Source: Bacillota bacterium (GTDB lineage: Bacteria; Bacillota_E; Sulfobacillia; Sulfobacillales; JAIMBI01). From it: a stretch of DNA of 18,131 bases. Each line of letters starts with the position of its first letter. Position 1 is the first letter of the stretch. Shown here piece after piece: positions 5,896 to 12,781 of this stretch. A model generated the notes under the pieces. The model saw only the letters and a list, made by a program, of their open reading frames with translations. It searched no databases and was not told the origin of the DNA. The DNA lies in contig JAKARZ010000037.1 in assembly GCA_021828405.1 (NCBI GenBank), positions 1 to 18,131 on the forward strand. The letters are read 5' to 3'. Both the position numbers and the translations under genes were made by a program.

Positions 5896-6710
5896 TGGCG
5901 GCCCGCTTGACCCCCGAAGAGTTTCGGGAGGCGGAGCCGCCCCCGGGCGTCGTGGCGGTTCCCCTTACGCGCGGCTACGTGGCGTGGATCGACGCCGAAG
6001 ACGCCGCCTGGGCGGCCGCGTTCACGTGGCACGTTGGGCTCAACCGACACACGGCTTACGCCGTATGTCATGCGTCCCGCCCACGTCGTACCACGCGACG
6101 GATGCACCGCGAGATTGTGGGGGCACCCCCGGGGGTCGAGGTCGACCACATCAACGGGAACGGGTTGGACAACCGACGGGCCAATTTGCGGTTGGCGAGT
6201 CACGCGGAGAACATGCGCAATCGAATGGGCCTGGGGGGGCGGTCGCGATTCAAGGGCGTTCGCTGCCGAGGATCCCGGTGGCGGAGCATCATTCACTTCG
6301 AAGGCCGACGAATCCTCCTCGGGACCTTTGACACCGAAGAGCAGGCGGCGCGGCGGTATGACGAGGCGGCAGCGCATTACTTCGGTGCATTCGCGTGGCT
6401 CAACTTTCCGGACGAGACGCCGGAGCCGTACCGCGTCTCCCTGCTGCGGCGGACGACACCGGATCGCCCGTACCGGGGAGCACACCGGAACTCCGCTGGC
6501 CATTGGGAGGCAGGAATCAAGGGCAACGGGTCTCAGCGCCATCTCGGCACCTTCCCGACGGCTGTTCAAGCGGCGCACGCCTATGATGCCGCGCTGCGGC
6601 AGATGGGGCGCGATGAGCGATGGGCCAATTTCCCGGTTACGGGCCGTGGCGGCCAACGACCGTTGCCTGAGCCGCTCGGGCAGACGGATCAGGAGGCGAA
6701 CGATGAATAA
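5895..6710 (+). CDS. HNH endonuclease with two AP2 DNA-binding domains
   Basis: A 271-residue protein of free-standing homing-endonuclease type. The HNH_3 nuclease core is at about 65-110: MHREIVG, then VEVDHINGNGLDNRRANLR with D84-H85, N87 and N97 as metal/catalytic positions, and ASHAENMRNR. Two AP2-type DNA-binding domains follow: 118-171 (SRFKGVRCRGSRWRSIIHFE, LGTFDTEEQAARRYDEAA) and 192-246 (RPYRGAHRNSAGHWEAGIKG, LGTFPTAVQAAHAYDAAL). The start overlaps the stop of the annealing gene (TAATG). Such genes cut and spread at intron-less sites, or mark DNA nicking in packaging; here the place inside an early operon fits a selfish homing element or a recruited nuclease. G+C looks slightly lower than the neighbours (63% in one 60-base line). 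Confidence 0.9.
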   Translation: MAARLTPEEFREAEPPPGVVAVPLTRGYVAWIDAEDAAWAAAFTWHVGLNRHTAYAVCHASRPRRTTRRMHREIVGAPPGVEVDHINGNGLDNRRANLRLASHAENMRNRMGLGGRSRFKGVRCRGSRWRSIIHFEGRRILLGTFDTEEQAARRYDEAAAHYFGAFAWLNFPDETPEPYRVSLLRRTTPDRPYRGAHRNSAGHWEAGIKGNGSQRHLGTFPTAVQAAHAYDAALRQMGRDERWANFPVTGRGGQRPLPEPLGQTDQEANDE

Positions 6711-6870
6711 CCGACGGGGGCCTGTGGACCTCGCGGAGGCGCCCCGGCGCCGCGTGCGACGCGGCTCGGTGGTGTGGTGGGCGTGGCAGATCGCGCTGCC
6801 CGCTGGACTGTTGCTGTGGGGCGTCGTGATGTCCGTGGCCCTACTGGCCTGGCTGAGCCGGGGGGTGTGA
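6703..6870 (+). CDS. small single-pass membrane protein
   Basis: A 55-residue protein. A basic cytoplasmic N-terminus (APRRRVRRGS) precedes one hydrophobic segment (about 25-50: WWAWQIALPAGLLLWGVVMS and onwards), so the N-terminus should stay inside. AGGAGG at 6691-6696 is six bases before the ATG; the gene overlaps the end of the HNH gene by 8 bases. No family recognised. Confidence 0.65.
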   Translation: MNNRRGPVDLAEAPRRRVRRGSVVWWAWQIALPAGLLLWGVVMSVALLAWLSRGV

Positions 6871-6871
6871 C

Positions 6872-7045
6872 ATGGATCCTCATGACCGTGGCCGATGCGA
6901 GGGGTGTGGGGATATTGCGATCCGCACGCCGGGGTGCTGCGAGGCGGCCGTGTGCACCGGGTGTGCCGAAGCCATCCGGGACGGCGATCAGCCGTGCCCG
7001 GGATGCGGCGAAGAGGAGGCGAGGGACGATGACGACGAGGACTAA
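6872..7045 (+). CDS. Cys-rich zinc-finger microprotein
   Basis: A 57-residue protein with eight cysteines in the order CxxC (9, 12), CC (22, 23), CxxC (28, 31) and CxxC (42, 45), then a very acidic tail (EEEARDDDDED). The spacing resembles a small cross-braced zinc fold (RING- or zinc-ribbon-like), here with no other domain. ATG 6872 is two bases after the upstream stop, with a G-rich but imperfect ribosome site (6860-6865). It overlaps the next gene by 17 bases. Likely a protein-protein or nucleic-acid binding accessory; the role is unknown. Confidence 0.65.
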   Translation: MDPHDRGRCEGCGDIAIRTPGCCEAAVCTGCAEAIRDGDQPCPGCGEEEARDDDDED

Positions 7046-7220
7046 GCCGACGGCGGTGGACGAGGCCCTAGTCGCGTGGGAGGCGGCGCAAGCGGCATTC
7101 GACTGGGCCGACCCGGACCTGCGCGATGCGGCGGCGCTGGAACTGACGGCGGCCGAAGCACGGCTCAACGCGCTGGTGGCGCGGCGGCGGCAGTCACACG
7201 CGAAAGGAGGTGCGGCATGA
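7029..7220 (+). CDS. small helical protein of unknown function
   Basis: A 63-residue, Ala-rich, charged protein predicted to be two helices (DEALVAWEAAQAAFDWA and AAALELTAAEARLNALVARR), probably a short coiled-coil hairpin. GAGGAGG (7013-7019) lies nine bases before ATG 7029. It overlaps both neighbours. Nothing in it identifies a function. Confidence 0.6.
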   Translation: MTTRTKPTAVDEALVAWEAAQAAFDWADPDLRDAAALELTAAEARLNALVARRRQSHAKGGAA

Positions 7221-7561
7221 GCGGCGACGCAGCGCGCATGTGGCCGGGGTGCCACGGGGACGGGCGCTGCCGGCCCTGCGGCGCCCTCCACGATTTCAAG
7301 CGGCTTCCCACGTACGGGCCCGTGCGGCACGACGTGTGCTGCTGGCAAAACCACGAACACGGATGCCCGCAACCGCACCCCGATCCCGTGCACACCTGGG
7401 ACAACGGCCGGTGCCGGCAATGCCACGTGCGCGCTCAGTGGATCGCGCCAGATGGCACGCGGTTCCACACCATCGCCGACGCGCGGCGTGCCCGCGTGCC
7501 GCGTTCCACGCTTCATCGCGAAGATGAGCTCTCGGGGATCCATGAGGAGGCGATGTCATGA
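7217..7561 (+). CDS. Cys/His-rich putative metal-binding protein
   Basis: A 114-residue protein with repeated Cys/His motifs: CHGDGRCRPCG (about 12-22), HDVCCWQNHEHGC (about 38-50) and HTWDNGRCRQCH (about 59-70). The first and third share the G-RC-xx-C pattern, as if a small zinc-binding knuckle had been repeated. The rest is polar. AAAGGAGG is six bases before the ATG, and the start overlaps the preceding stop (ATGA). Function unknown; a nucleic-acid binding role is a reasonable guess. Confidence 0.68.
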   Translation: MSGDAARMWPGCHGDGRCRPCGALHDFKRLPTYGPVRHDVCCWQNHEHGCPQPHPDPVHTWDNGRCRQCHVRAQWIAPDGTRFHTIADARRARVPRSTLHREDELSGIHEEAMS

Positions 7562-7764
7562 CACTAGCGCCCGGCAGCGCCGTGCGGGCCGTCCGCCTCT
7601 GGCACTGTCCCGTCTGTGGGTGCCTCATGCGGCAGTCGGTGGCGCTCACGCATCAGATTGCCATGCACGGCCAGCGGATGACCGGTGCCGTGCGCATGTG
7701 GTCCGTCGTCCGGCTAGCGGCCCCGCCTGCGGCGGCGGCAGCCGTGCGGGAGGGCGTCCAGTGA
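7558..7764 (+). CDS. C2H2-type zinc-finger microprotein
   Basis: A 68-residue protein with one C2H2-like finger: HCPVCGCLMRQSVALTHQIA followed by MH, that is CxxC then two His five residues apart. The rest is hydrophobic and Ala-rich. AGGAGG (7545-7550) is seven bases upstream and the start overlaps the previous stop (ATGA). Probably DNA- or protein-binding; no family assigned. Confidence 0.65.
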   Translation: MTLAPGSAVRAVRLWHCPVCGCLMRQSVALTHQIAMHGQRMTGAVRMWSVVRLAAPPAAAAAVREGVQ

Positions 7765-7991
7765 GCCCGCAGGACATGCCGACGGCGGCGCAGGCGGCGC
7801 TATTGGCCGCGGTGAGGGAGAACCGCCTCGCGCAGTTGCGGTGTCCCGGGAGACGCGGCGGCTTGGGTTCCGGAACCGGGGCCGCGTGCTTCGACCGCGG
7901 CTGGCTGGTGCAAGGCGCCCACCTGACCGCCGAGGGCGCCGAGGCGCTGGCCCGGTATGAGGCGCGCGCTCAAGCGGAGGCGCGGCCATGA
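7761..7991 (+). CDS. small winged-helix-like protein
   Basis: A 76-residue protein starting at GTG (7761-7763), which overlaps the preceding TGA (GTGA); GGGAGGG lies six bases before. The pattern QAALLAAVRENRLAQL, then DRGWLVQGAHLTAEGAEAL resembles small winged-helix proteins in which an L-T-G-AL helix follows the wing, so DNA binding is possible. The match is weak and no close family is recognised. Confidence 0.6.
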   Translation: MSPQDMPTAAQAALLAAVRENRLAQLRCPGRRGGLGSGTGAACFDRGWLVQGAHLTAEGAEALARYEARAQAEARP

Positions 7992-8170
7992 GGCGCCCCA
8001 AGCGGCCGCCCACGCACCCCGTGCGACGACTGGCGGATGCCCTGGGCGCCGTGTACGCGGCGGCCACGGATGCGGAGCGCGTGGCGGCCCAGGCCGCGCT
8101 CGCCGCCCTGCGGCGTGAGTTGGGGCTGCGGGAGCCACCATCGCCCCTGCGGGGGGGCGGCCCCTCATGA
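7988..8170 (+). CDS. small helical protein of unknown function
   Basis: A 60-residue protein: a basic Pro-rich start, one long Ala-rich helix (about 13-47, RRLADALGAVYAAATDAERV onwards) and a Pro/Gly tail. It overlaps genes on both sides by ATGA, which is the best argument that it is translated. No function visible. Confidence 0.5.
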   Translation: MRRPKRPPTHPVRRLADALGAVYAAATDAERVAAQAALAALRRELGLREPPSPLRGGGPS

Positions 8171-8364
8171 CGCGCTACACGGCCCTGCAGCGCTACTCGG
8201 TGGCGCTACACCGGTTGGCTCGGGCCCGGCGCCGTGCCGCGCGCCGCCGAGCGACGGCGGCCGACACGGCAGCGGTGCGGGTCGCCGAAGCGGCGGCGGC
8301 GAAGGCGCGCCGAATGGCTCAGCGGGAGTCCGCGCGCGATCCGCGCCAGGCGCCCCATGTGTGA
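8167..8364 (+). CDS. small Arg/Ala-rich protein of unknown function
   Basis: A 65-residue, very basic helical protein (HRLARARRRAARRRATAADT in the middle). It starts by ATGA overlap with the preceding gene but has a poor ribosome site, so coupling would be needed. It could bind nucleic acid non-specifically, or the high GC content may simply be producing an open frame; the coupled overlaps favour a gene. Confidence 0.45.
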   Translation: MTRYTALQRYSVALHRLARARRRAARRRATAADTAAVRVAEAAAAKARRMAQRESARDPRQAPHV

Positions 8365-8734
8365 GCACCGGGTGGTGCGCTGGTGGGTCGAGCGCGATGG
8401 ATGGGTGTGGACGTGTCAAGCGTGCGGCGCGGAGGGCTGGTGGCCGGATGCGACGGCGGCGGAAGACGAACGGATGCGATATGGACAACAGGGGGCGCAG
8501 AGGGATGAAGCGAAACGGGAACCCGCTGAGCATATGGGATCCGGCAGAGGCGCCATGCGAACGAGCGCCCCGGAGCGAGCGCGAATTGGAGGATGTGCTG
8601 GAATCAGAATTCCGGGTGCTATTTGGAAACAGGGGACGCATAGCCAACCCTTTTCCGCCGCTCCTTGTTCACCGCCAAGTCGCGGTGCCGCATGGTCGCG
8701 CCGACCTTCTCGTTGCCTACGAAATTGGGATTGA
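8357..8734 (+). pseudogene. zinc-ribbon protein gene, apparently truncated by the nuclease insert
   Basis: A 125-codon frame whose first 60 residues look real: CEH at 2-4, CxxC at 20-23 within VWTCQACGAEGWWPD. This is the same kind of miniature zinc ribbon as the gene at 12778. After about residue 60 the frame runs into the overlapping nuclease gene and turns into random-looking sequence (SPPSRGAAWSRRPSRCLRNW). The most likely history is that a lower-GC insert replaced the natural end of this gene, and the frame now ends by chance at 8734. The alternative is a genuine long overlap of two genes. Confidence 0.45.
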
Positions 8735-9173
8735 TGTGGTTGAGGTGAAGTGGGGTCACGCCGGGCCGGATGTATTTGAGCAGGTCGAGAGGCATCGACG
8801 CGACATAAGTCATCTGCTGGCGCAGGAGATCTACGCTCAGAAAGACGACTTCGATTGGTATAAAAACGTCGGACTCATATACTGCGATGCCGAGAGCGGC
8901 CTCTTGGAGAACGTGCGCGCAACCATCGTGGCATCCAGTTTTGACGAGCGCCTTCTGTCTCTCGCGATGTACGGGACTCTGAAATGTATGCAGTGGTGCG
9001 CGGCCGACGGAAAGATCGCTCTCTCCGACGTGGTTTCGCGCGCAGATTTTTTGAAAGCCCAGCACGGAGCAGACGCCCGCGTGAGACCGGACGTTCATAT
9101 GACGCTCCATGAGTTAACTGGGCGCCTGATCCGTAGGGGGGACCGTACGCCGTCGGCGGATGGTGTCCAATGA
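8505..9173 (+). CDS. PD-(D/E)XK nuclease, NucS-like (DUF91-type)
   Basis: A 222-residue protein (230 if it starts at the in-frame ATG 8481). An N-terminal helix with RELEDVLESEF leads to the nuclease core: HGRADLLV (D67), IDVVEVKWG (E80 and K82), and DVFEQVERHRRD (Q93). This order D, E-x-K, Q is the PD-(D/E)XK signature as found in NucS-like domains. The C-terminal half (about 120-205) is of unknown fold. Three lines counted by hand (8821-9000) average 54% G+C against 73% in a neighbouring line, and codon use is much more relaxed, so the gene was probably acquired recently. Its stop overlaps the replication gene (ATGA). Possible roles: DNA repair, homing or defence against other phages. Confidence 0.72.
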   Translation: MKRNGNPLSIWDPAEAPCERAPRSERELEDVLESEFRVLFGNRGRIANPFPPLLVHRQVAVPHGRADLLVAYEIGIDVVEVKWGHAGPDVFEQVERHRRDISHLLAQEIYAQKDDFDWYKNVGLIYCDAESGLLENVRATIVASSFDERLLSLAMYGTLKCMQWCAADGKIALSDVVSRADFLKAQHGADARVRPDVHMTLHELTGRLIRRGDRTPSADGVQ

Positions 9174-10126
9174 AATACCCGCGTTTTGATTTCTATCCGG
9201 GCGCATGGATGAACGACGCAGCCAACCGTTACAAGTCGCTCGCCGCCAAGGGCGCGCACATCGAGTTGCTGTGCCTCATGTGGTCGGAAGCGTCCACGGA
9301 AAAACCATTTGGGGTGCTAGACTACGACCCCGGCATTGCTCGCGCTCTTGGGATCACTTTGCCGGAATGGCTGGAGCTACGCGCGGAACTCGTTGACGGA
9401 CCCACGCCGGTCTTCGTGATTGAGGACGGCCGGCTGGTGTCCATGCGCCTGCGCGAGGAGTGGGAGAACGCGCTGGATCGTAGCGATAAGGCGCGCGAGT
9501 CGGTCAGTCATCGGAAGAAGCGCGGCGGTGCATCGACCGATGAGCCGCCGTTCATCGGTCGTGCATCGACCGATGGTACGAACGATGAACGACAGGGGGT
9601 ACGCGGCGCTTACGAACCGGCTACTACCAAGCAGGGATCAGTAAGCAGTGAGCATGGAACAGGAGATCCGGATCCCAGAACCACCACCACCCGCGCGCGC
9701 GCGCGTGTAGACACCCGGACGCCGCTGCAGCGGCTGGATGAGGCGTGGTTCGCCAACATCGGCGGCACGCTCACGAAAACGACGCGCGATGATCTGCTGG
9801 CCTACTTGGAGCCCGATGCGGGCCGCGGCACGCCCGCCGTCACCATGGACGTGATCGAACTGGCGCTCCGCGAAGCGCACGACCACGGCGTGAAGACCCT
9901 GCGCTACGTTCAGGGCGTCCTCAACGGGGCGGTGAAGCGTGGCGCGATCACGCGCGAAGCCTGGGACGCTTGCGAGGCGGAGCGCCAGCGCGACAAAACG
10001 CGCCGGGATGCCCGTGCCTCGCCCGCCGCCGCCGCCGTCATGAAGCTGCCGGACGCCAAAACGAGCCGATACGCGGACCTTGCCGATAGACCCGAGGAGG
10101 TGGCCGACCATGGCAACGACGGCTGA
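9170..10126 (+). CDS. replication initiation / helicase-loader protein (DUF1376 + DnaD-like)
   Basis: A 318-residue protein with the usual two-part layout of phage replication initiators. The N-terminal domain (about 1-105) is DUF1376/YdaU-like: YPRFDFYPGAWMNDAANRYK, then HIELLCLMWSEAS. A polar low-complexity linker follows (106-185). The C-terminal domain (about 186-272) is DnaD-like: NIGGTLTKTTRDDLLAYLEP, VIELALREAHDHGVKTLRYV, then LNGAVKRGAITREAW. Such proteins bind the phage origin and load the helicase, which is encoded next. The start overlaps the nuclease stop (ATGA). Repeats within the linker codons are a candidate origin. Its N-terminal third has lower GC than the average gene here. 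Confidence 0.85.
   Translation: MKYPRFDFYPGAWMNDAANRYKSLAAKGAHIELLCLMWSEASTEKPFGVLDYDPGIARALGITLPEWLELRAELVDGPTPVFVIEDGRLVSMRLREEWENALDRSDKARESVSHRKKRGGASTDEPPFIGRASTDGTNDERQGVRGAYEPATTKQGSVSSEHGTGDPDPRTTTTRARARVDTRTPLQRLDEAWFANIGGTLTKTTRDDLLAYLEPDAGRGTPAVTMDVIELALREAHDHGVKTLRYVQGVLNGAVKRGAITREAWDACEAERQRDKTRRDARASPAAAAVMKLPDAKTSRYADLADRPEEVADHGNDG
9528..9575. repeat. repeats inside the initiator gene, candidate replication origin
   Basis: A 15-base direct repeat, GTGCATCGACCGATG, occurs at 9528-9542 and 9561-9575, 33 bases apart. Between them is the inverse CATCGGTCG (9553-9561). It can pair with the right copy (9 pairs, loop TGCAT) or the left copy (10 pairs, 9534-9543 with 9552-9561), giving two mutually exclusive hairpins. 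The region encodes the unstructured linker of the initiator, the place where lambda-like phages keep their origin iterons. Just downstream the DNA is less GC-rich than usual for this window. Function is inferred from location and repeat structure. Confidence 0.5.
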
Positions 10127-11408
10127 GCGCGAGGCGGAGTGGGCGCTGATCGGCGCGCTGTTGGTGGACCCGGATCGATTGCGGGATCCCGGCGTGGCCA
10201 TCCTCGCCGCCGACGACCTCGCCGCCCCGGCGGCGCGCGAGGTATTCGGCGTCATTGCGCGCCTAGTCGAGTCCGAGACCCCCGTGGACGTGGTCAGCGT
10301 GGCACAAGAGTTGCGACCGAACGGCCACCTGGAAGCCCTGGGCGGCCTGCCCTGGCTGATGGACCTGGTGGATCGCGTGCCGACAGCGGCCCATATCGGC
10401 CACTACGCGGACTTGGTGCGTGACCACGCCTTGCAGCGGCGACTCCGGGTGGCGCTGGAACACGCGCTGACGCGGTTGGACGCCGCCGAGGATGGCCACG
10501 CGGCGCTGACGGACCTGCAGGCGTGGCTGGCCACGGTGGCCGAGGCGGAGCAGGTGGCGCGGCTGTTGCCGGTGAGCCCCCAGGCGCCCGTCGTGGACGG
10601 CGCGCAAGAGGTGGTGCGGCGGGCCATGGACCCGCGTGAACGGCCGATTTATACGCCGTGGCGGTCGCTGGACGCCATTGGCGGCGGCATTCGGCGCGGG
10701 GACCTGCTGGTGCTGGCGGCGCGGACGAGCGTCGGGAAGAGCACCATGGCCGTGCAAATCGCGGGGCACGCCGCCCAGACGGGGCAGCCGACCCTGTACG
10801 TGTCGTACGAGGTGGATCCGGCCCGTCTCGTGGTGCAACTTGCGACGCAGAAGACGGGGCGTGACCGCTACCGGTTGCTGCAGGGGCGCGATCCGCACCC
10901 TGAAATCGTGCGCGATGCCTTGGAGACTATGCGCGACTGGCCCATGTGGTGGTGGCGGGGCGGCGAGCGGCCGTCGTGGCCGGCGGTGGCCGCGCGGATC
11001 GGGCAACTGGCGCAACAACATGGCGTGGCGCTCGTGGTCATCGACCACCTGGAGCTGATCCCGCTGGATCGGCGCGCGCGGGAGCATGTCACCGTGGAAC
11101 TGGCCCAGCTGACGGCCGAGATGAAAGCGGCGGCCGTGCGCTATCACGTGGCGATCATCGCGGTTGACCAGCTGAATCGCCAGGCGGACGCCCAGCAGCA
11201 GCCGACGTTGAGCAACTTGGGGTGGTCGTCGGGCATCGAAAAGAGCGCTGACAGCGTTTGGGCGCTGGATCGCGTGGACCGCGAGGACCCGGACTCCGAC
11301 CGCTGGGTGTACGTCCTCAAGCACCGGGAGGGCAGCTTGGGCAAAGTGCAGCTGCGTTGGGATCCGGGGCCGACGCGTCTTGTGGACCCCACGGAGGGGG
11401 CGTCGTGA
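10110..11408 (+). CDS. dnaB: replicative DNA helicase, DnaB family
   Basis: A 432-residue hexameric 5'-3' helicase that unwinds DNA at the phage fork. The N-terminal helical domain covers about 1-105, a linker helix 106-150, and the RecA-like ATPase about 180-425. Motifs: Walker A ARTSVGKST (204-212, K210), the catalytic Glu in VSYEVD (E234), Walker B LVVIDHLELI (D312), H4 VAIIAVDQLNRQAD (348-360), and SGIEKSADSVWALDR with the arginine finger region. The family's usual DYLQLI is DHLELI and usual SQLNR is DQLNR, modest departures. ATG 10110 is nine bases after GAGGAGG. It follows the initiator gene, overlapping it by 17 bases; the pair forms the replication module. Confidence 0.95.
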   Translation: MATTAEREAEWALIGALLVDPDRLRDPGVAILAADDLAAPAAREVFGVIARLVESETPVDVVSVAQELRPNGHLEALGGLPWLMDLVDRVPTAAHIGHYADLVRDHALQRRLRVALEHALTRLDAAEDGHAALTDLQAWLATVAEAEQVARLLPVSPQAPVVDGAQEVVRRAMDPRERPIYTPWRSLDAIGGGIRRGDLLVLAARTSVGKSTMAVQIAGHAAQTGQPTLYVSYEVDPARLVVQLATQKTGRDRYRLLQGRDPHPEIVRDALETMRDWPMWWWRGGERPSWPAVAARIGQLAQQHGVALVVIDHLELIPLDRRAREHVTVELAQLTAEMKAAAVRYHVAIIAVDQLNRQADAQQQPTLSNLGWSSGIEKSADSVWALDRVDREDPDSDRWVYVLKHREGSLGKVQLRWDPGPTRLVDPTEGAS

Positions 11409-11719
11409 CGCGCATCTGCCGCGCCTGCGGCATCCCGTTGGCCACGGCGGGCCGCAACGCCGCCCGTGCGCGCGCCCGGTACTGCTCACGCACGTGCTAC
11501 CACGCCGTGCCCCCCAAGCTAGCGCAGGCGGCGGCGGAAGCGGGCGCGACCGACGTCCGGGCGTACCTGCTGGGGCTCGTCGCGGGGCGGTCGCTGGATA
11601 CCGCGGCGGCGCTGGCCGGTGTGCATCGGCAGGCGTTCACCGCGTGGCTGGATCGCTGGGGCGTCGTGCGCGTGGGGGGCGCGCCGCGGCATCGGGGCGT
11701 GTGGGGGGTGCGGTCATGA
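11405..11719 (+). CDS. zinc-finger plus HTH protein (paralogue A)
   Basis: A 104-residue protein starting at GTG (11405), overlapping the helicase stop (GTGA), with GGAGGGGG before it. A four-cysteine zinc site (C5, C8, C27, C31: CRACG and YCSRTC) is followed by a helix-turn-helix (about 62-90: RSLDTAAALAGVHRQAFTAW then LDRWGVVR). The same two-part layout and spacing occur in the gene at 17289, so the two are paralogues. The HTH resembles small resolvase/transposase-type domains that read DNA. Probably a phage transcription regulator; target unknown. Confidence 0.72.
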   Translation: MTRICRACGIPLATAGRNAARARARYCSRTCYHAVPPKLAQAAAEAGATDVRAYLLGLVAGRSLDTAAALAGVHRQAFTAWLDRWGVVRVGGAPRHRGVWGVRS

Positions 11720-12081
11720 CGTGGCGGCGGTGGACGGCGGCAGACGATATGGCCGTGGCGCACCCCGCGGCGGGGGAGACGCTGGATGACTTGGCGTCGC
11801 GACTGGACCGCACGCCCGACGCCATCGTGGGCCATCGATCCGTCCTGCGCGCCCGCGGGGTGGCCGTCGACGCGCTGACGTGGCGGCCGGTGCGCATGCG
11901 GACCCCGCGGATCACCCCGCCCGCGCAGGACACGCCCGAGGACCGGCGCCTGTTCCTGGCCCTGATCGCCACCGTGCCGATGCCCGTGGGGGGCGTCGAG
12001 CCGCTGTTGCGTGGCCTGCGCGCCTCGGGGGCGTGGCGCACGCTGGCGCGCGAGTGGCTGGACCGGCAGGCGGCATCATGA
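11716..12081 (+). CDS. SANT/Myb-like HTH protein
   Basis: A 121-residue protein. Residues 1-47 fit a Myb/SANT-like or GcrA-like helix-turn-helix: RRWTAADDMAVAHPAAGETL, then DLASRLDRTPDAIVGHRSVL with the typical Trp start and R-T-xx-AI-xxR recognition helix. The rest is a basic linker and a C-terminal helical part (RRLFLALIATVPMPVG, then LLRGLRASGAWRTLAREWL). It overlaps both neighbours by ATGA. Likely DNA-binding; whether it regulates transcription is not shown. Confidence 0.65.
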   Translation: MTWRRWTAADDMAVAHPAAGETLDDLASRLDRTPDAIVGHRSVLRARGVAVDALTWRPVRMRTPRITPPAQDTPEDRRLFLALIATVPMPVGGVEPLLRGLRASGAWRTLAREWLDRQAAS

Positions 12082-12449
12082 GCCGCCCGCTGAAGCGGCG
12101 CCGTGTGACGCGCCCGGCGTGGCCGCATCAGGCCACCGTGTCCCAGCACGCCATTGAGCGGTGGTGCGAGCGCGGCGGCTTGGCCGAGACCGGCTGGACG
12201 GCCGAAGGCGCGTTTGCCCGTGCGTACTTCATCGGGCACGTGCCGCACTTGTGGGTGTATCAAGTCGGCCCGTGGTTGTTTGCCGTCAAATCCACGCGCG
12301 CGGGCTGGGTGGTGTTGACGGTCATTGACGCCCGGCAGCAGGACGTGACGCGGACAGAGGACGGCATGGCGCTCACGCATTGGGTGCGGGCGCACCTGGC
12401 GACGGAGGACTGGGAGGCGCGGACACCCACCGAGGAGGAGACGCCATGA
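12078..12449 (+). CDS. DUF4258-like protein of unknown function
   Basis: A 123-residue protein whose core resembles the DUF4258 / RelE-like small fold: VSQHAIERWCERGG (about 21-34, the H-xxxR-xxxR pattern), followed by strands LWVYQVGPWLFAVKS and AGWVVLTVIDARQ. Proteins of this shape include ribonuclease-like toxins, but no antitoxin partner is visible beside it and phages encode many relatives of unknown function. It starts by ATGA overlap. The family match is tentative. Confidence 0.6.
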   Translation: MSRPLKRRRVTRPAWPHQATVSQHAIERWCERGGLAETGWTAEGAFARAYFIGHVPHLWVYQVGPWLFAVKSTRAGWVVLTVIDARQQDVTRTEDGMALTHWVRAHLATEDWEARTPTEEETP

Positions 12450-12781
12450 CGGTCGTGTGGGGATTGGCGCTGGCCGTCGTGCTGGCGGGCAATGGGCTCA
12501 TCCTGCGCGAGGTGGTGATGACACGCCACGATGCGCGGGCCGCGTACAACGTGGTGCGGCGCGCGATGGCCGCGGCGTTTCTGCACGCGGCGCCGGGCGA
12601 GCAGTGGGACGAAGGCGTCTTGCGGGCGGCGGCGTGGACGCGGATTCGCATGAGGTATCCTGCCGCGCGCTATGCCGACTTCTGGCGCGAGTGCTGGGCG
12701 CCGGTGCGCGCGGTGGGCTGGCAGGAGGGCCGGTGGGCCACGGTGGCGGACTGGACGGAACCGGAGGAGGGCTGTCAATGA
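12446..12781 (+). CDS. small membrane-anchored protein
   Basis: A 111-residue protein with an N-terminal hydrophobic segment (about 3-22: VVWGLALAVVLAGNGLILRE), either a membrane anchor or an uncleaved signal; no clear signal-peptidase site. The rest is helical and Trp/Arg-rich (YADFWRECWAPVRAVGW). GAGGAGG lies eight bases upstream, and the start overlaps the previous stop (ATGA). No family recognised. Confidence 0.62.
   Translation: MTVVWGLALAVVLAGNGLILREVVMTRHDARAAYNVVRRAMAAAFLHAAPGEQWDEGVLRAAAWTRIRMRYPAARYADFWRECWAPVRAVGWQEGRWATVADWTEPEEGCQ

Noticed and set aside
9681..9709. Short tandem codon repeats (CCA and CG runs) as a CRISPR or satellite array
   Set aside because: They encode the Thr/Arg-Ala linker of the initiator and have no spacer structure.
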